Assembly (NCBI GenBank): GCA_021159785.1
Contig: JAGHDU010000023.1
Span: 1-7,560 of the forward strand
Source of the DNA: Staphylothermus sp.
Lineage (GTDB): Archaea; Thermoproteota; Thermoprotei_A; Sulfolobales; Desulfurococcaceae
DNA: 7,560 nt
Direction: 5' to 3'
The notes below the pieces were generated by a model that was given only the letters and a program-made list of their open reading frames with translations, was not told where the DNA came from and did no database searches. The translations under genes and the position numbers were made by a program. Every line of letters begins with the position of its first letter. The stretch's first letter is position 1. Of the stretch, positions 6,194 to 7,560 are shown one piece after another.

Positions 6194-7560
6194 TTAGAGC
6201 TTAATGAATTCTAGGCCTAATAGATCAGCTATGATTTTCATTGTTTCTACATGATTTCCTCTGACGAGAACCATGTGGTGACCGAATGCCTCACGACTAA
6301 CTCTCTTAGCATCTTCGACTCTAATACCCACAGTGATTCTACAATGTATTGCATCATATGTCCAAACGACTTCGCCTGTGGTGGCCCAGATTTTATCCAT
6401 GTTCCAATGCATTCCTGCTAGTGTGACTTTTAATCCAACGGGGAGTTCAATGTAGGATGTTGTACCACGTCCCATGTTGTGGTAATCTTTAATGAAGTAT
6501 TTACAGTTAGGACAACCATAGCTTGGTGGTACTACATCATGGTTTATAGTAACTATATTATGTTCAATATCCCAGTGCGTTACGTTTTCATTTAAGTTAC
6601 CCATGAATGCAGAATTTCTAGTGGCAGCCATTAATAGTGACATTGTTAGAAGAGCGGGTAGATCAGCCTCACAACCAACAGGGATACCTTCATCTAGCAA
6701 CAACGAGAATGCATTACATGGTACATACTTTATGTCTGGTAGCCCAGGGCATTCAAGAGTTAGAGAGTTTGCATTATATTTACTGAGTAGTTTCTTTACA
6801 CCCAAATAGATCTTTGCATATTCAGTCATTTCTGATTTCAATTTTTCGTCAATCACATATTTCTTAATCCATTCGTTTGCTACTTTTTTTGCCTCTTCTG
6901 ATGGTATTGATTTAATTGTATCTAAGTATTCTTCGAAACTTGTTTTATAGAACTTTACTCCAAACTTTTTCTCGATATCCTCTAAGGAAAGTTCTTTTGG
7001 CGCAGTAACGCTTCTTGGAGGATACTTGCCAACATACACTATCCTCAAATGTCTCAAGAACCCTATAGCTCTCAAAGCACTGATTACATTATAGATATCT
7101 TCATTCCCCATTGGAATAATGTATTTGACATTCTTGAAACGATTGAGACGAAATCTCGATAATCTACCATGGATGCTATAACCCCAATTATCCCATTCTG
7201 CTATAAGTGGTTTCCCTTTACGTGCAATAGCTTCGAGTATTTCTTCGTCAGTTATCCAATCCTCCATGTCTCCAATTATATATGCATCTGCTTCGCTAGA
7301 TAGTTTCTCGACATCATTTACATGATTGATCTCTACTGGCTCTAATACTTTAACCAAGTTATTCTTGATTAATGATTCAAGGCTAACATCTACGGGTGTA
7401 TATTCTTTCGCTCTGAGCTGGTCTCTGGGCTTCTTAGGACCGTAGACCCATGTATACTTAGCTACAGGTAGTTCATCCGAGCTCCAATATTCTAATGCAC
7501 TTTTCATTTTAATTCTTTGAAGAATGGGTTGTATCGTCTTAGTATTATATTCTTCGTAAT
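6194..7560 (-). CDS. L-fucose isomerase-like sugar isomerase, 5' end probably beyond the window
   Basis: This is a large protein of the L-fucose isomerase-like (FucI/AraA-related) group, metal-dependent cytoplasmic enzymes that interconvert aldoses and ketoses. The first in-frame ATG is at 7507 (437 residues). It has no ribosome-binding site, unlike the importer and glycosidase genes, and the frame is open to the edge, reading YEEYNTKTIQPILQRIK just upstream. The true start is therefore probably outside. Numbered from that ATG, a Rossmann-like N-terminal region has ADAYIIGDMEDW (73-84) and KPLIAEWDNWG (99-109). The catalytic half has TLECPGLP (E252), GIPVGCEADLPALLT (E280) and AGMHWN (H367). 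It ends GHHMVLVRGNH (409-419) with a helical tail, as in this family. By analogy E252, E280 and a C-terminal His are candidate metal ligands. A CPNC motif (332-335) is unusual and could bind metal. The gene lies just upstream of the importer, so it likely acts on the imported sugar, which could be fucose, arabinose, xylose or another. Confidence 0.82.
   Translation of the reverse strand, partial: YEEYNTKTIQPILQRIKMKSALEYWSSDELPVAKYTWVYGPKKPRDQLRAKEYTPVDVSLESLIKNNLVKVLEPVEINHVNDVEKLSSEADAYIIGDMEDWITDEEILEAIARKGKPLIAEWDNWGYSIHGRLSRFRLNRFKNVKYIIPMGNEDIYNVISALRAIGFLRHLRIVYVGKYPPRSVTAPKELSLEDIEKKFGVKFYKTSFEEYLDTIKSIPSEEAKKVANEWIKKYVIDEKLKSEMTEYAKIYLGVKKLLSKYNANSLTLECPGLPDIKYVPCNAFSLLLDEGIPVGCEADLPALLTMSLLMAATRNSAFMGNLNENVTHWDIEHNIVTINHDVVPPSYGCPNCKYFIKDYHNMGRGTTSYIELPVGLKVTLAGMHWNMDKIWATTGEVVWTYDAIHCRITVGIRVEDAKRVSREAFGHHMVLVRGNHVETMKIIADLLGLEFIKL

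Noticed and set aside
4396..6809. Plus-strand open frames at 4396-4611 and 6603-6809
   Set aside because: They are antisense to the ATPase and the isomerase respectively. They are short and unlike known proteins, while the minus-strand genes carry complete motifs.

Overview
The window looks like part of the chromosome of a sugar-using, hyperthermophilic archaeon of the Thermoproteota (Desulfurococcales/Ignisphaera-like). Four things point that way: the AT-rich composition; archaeal TATA-type promoters; strong AGGTG ribosome-binding sites 5-6 nt before start codons, two of them TTG; and a GH1 beta-glycosidase resembling the Sulfolobus/Thermosphaera enzymes. The species cannot be fixed from sequence reading alone. 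All six loci lie on the minus strand, so transcription runs from high to low coordinates. Several open frames on the plus strand are antisense shadows.

In transcription order, the right edge (7560-6194) holds a large L-fucose-isomerase-like protein whose frame is still open at the edge. Next comes a three-gene sugar ABC importer of the ribose/xylose/fructose (CUT2) type: a membrane-anchored substrate-binding protein (6095-5004) split by an in-frame TGA, a single-domain ATPase (4895-4089) and a permease (4071-3055). The permease starts 17 nt after the ATPase stop. A 250-nt gap with a candidate promoter precedes a complete GH1 beta-glycosidase (2804-1338). A 195-nt gap then precedes a SufS-like cysteine desulfurase (1142 to about 81). 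Its 3' end is lost where the sequence folds back on itself: bases 1-80 are a near-perfect inverted copy of bases 99-178. This is most simply an assembly or amplification chimera at a contig end.

The isomerase, importer and glycosidase read as a sugar-utilisation cluster: uptake of a monosaccharide or short sugar, aldose-ketose isomerisation, and intracellular release of sugars from beta-glycosides. The actual sugar is not determined by the sequence. The desulfurase is a separate iron-sulfur/sulfur-transfer function with its own promoter.

I did not find a clearly new system. The points most worth checking are the nonsense codon in the binding protein, its type-IV-pilin-like (class III) signal, the single-domain ATPase, the non-ATG starts, and the fold-back at the left end.
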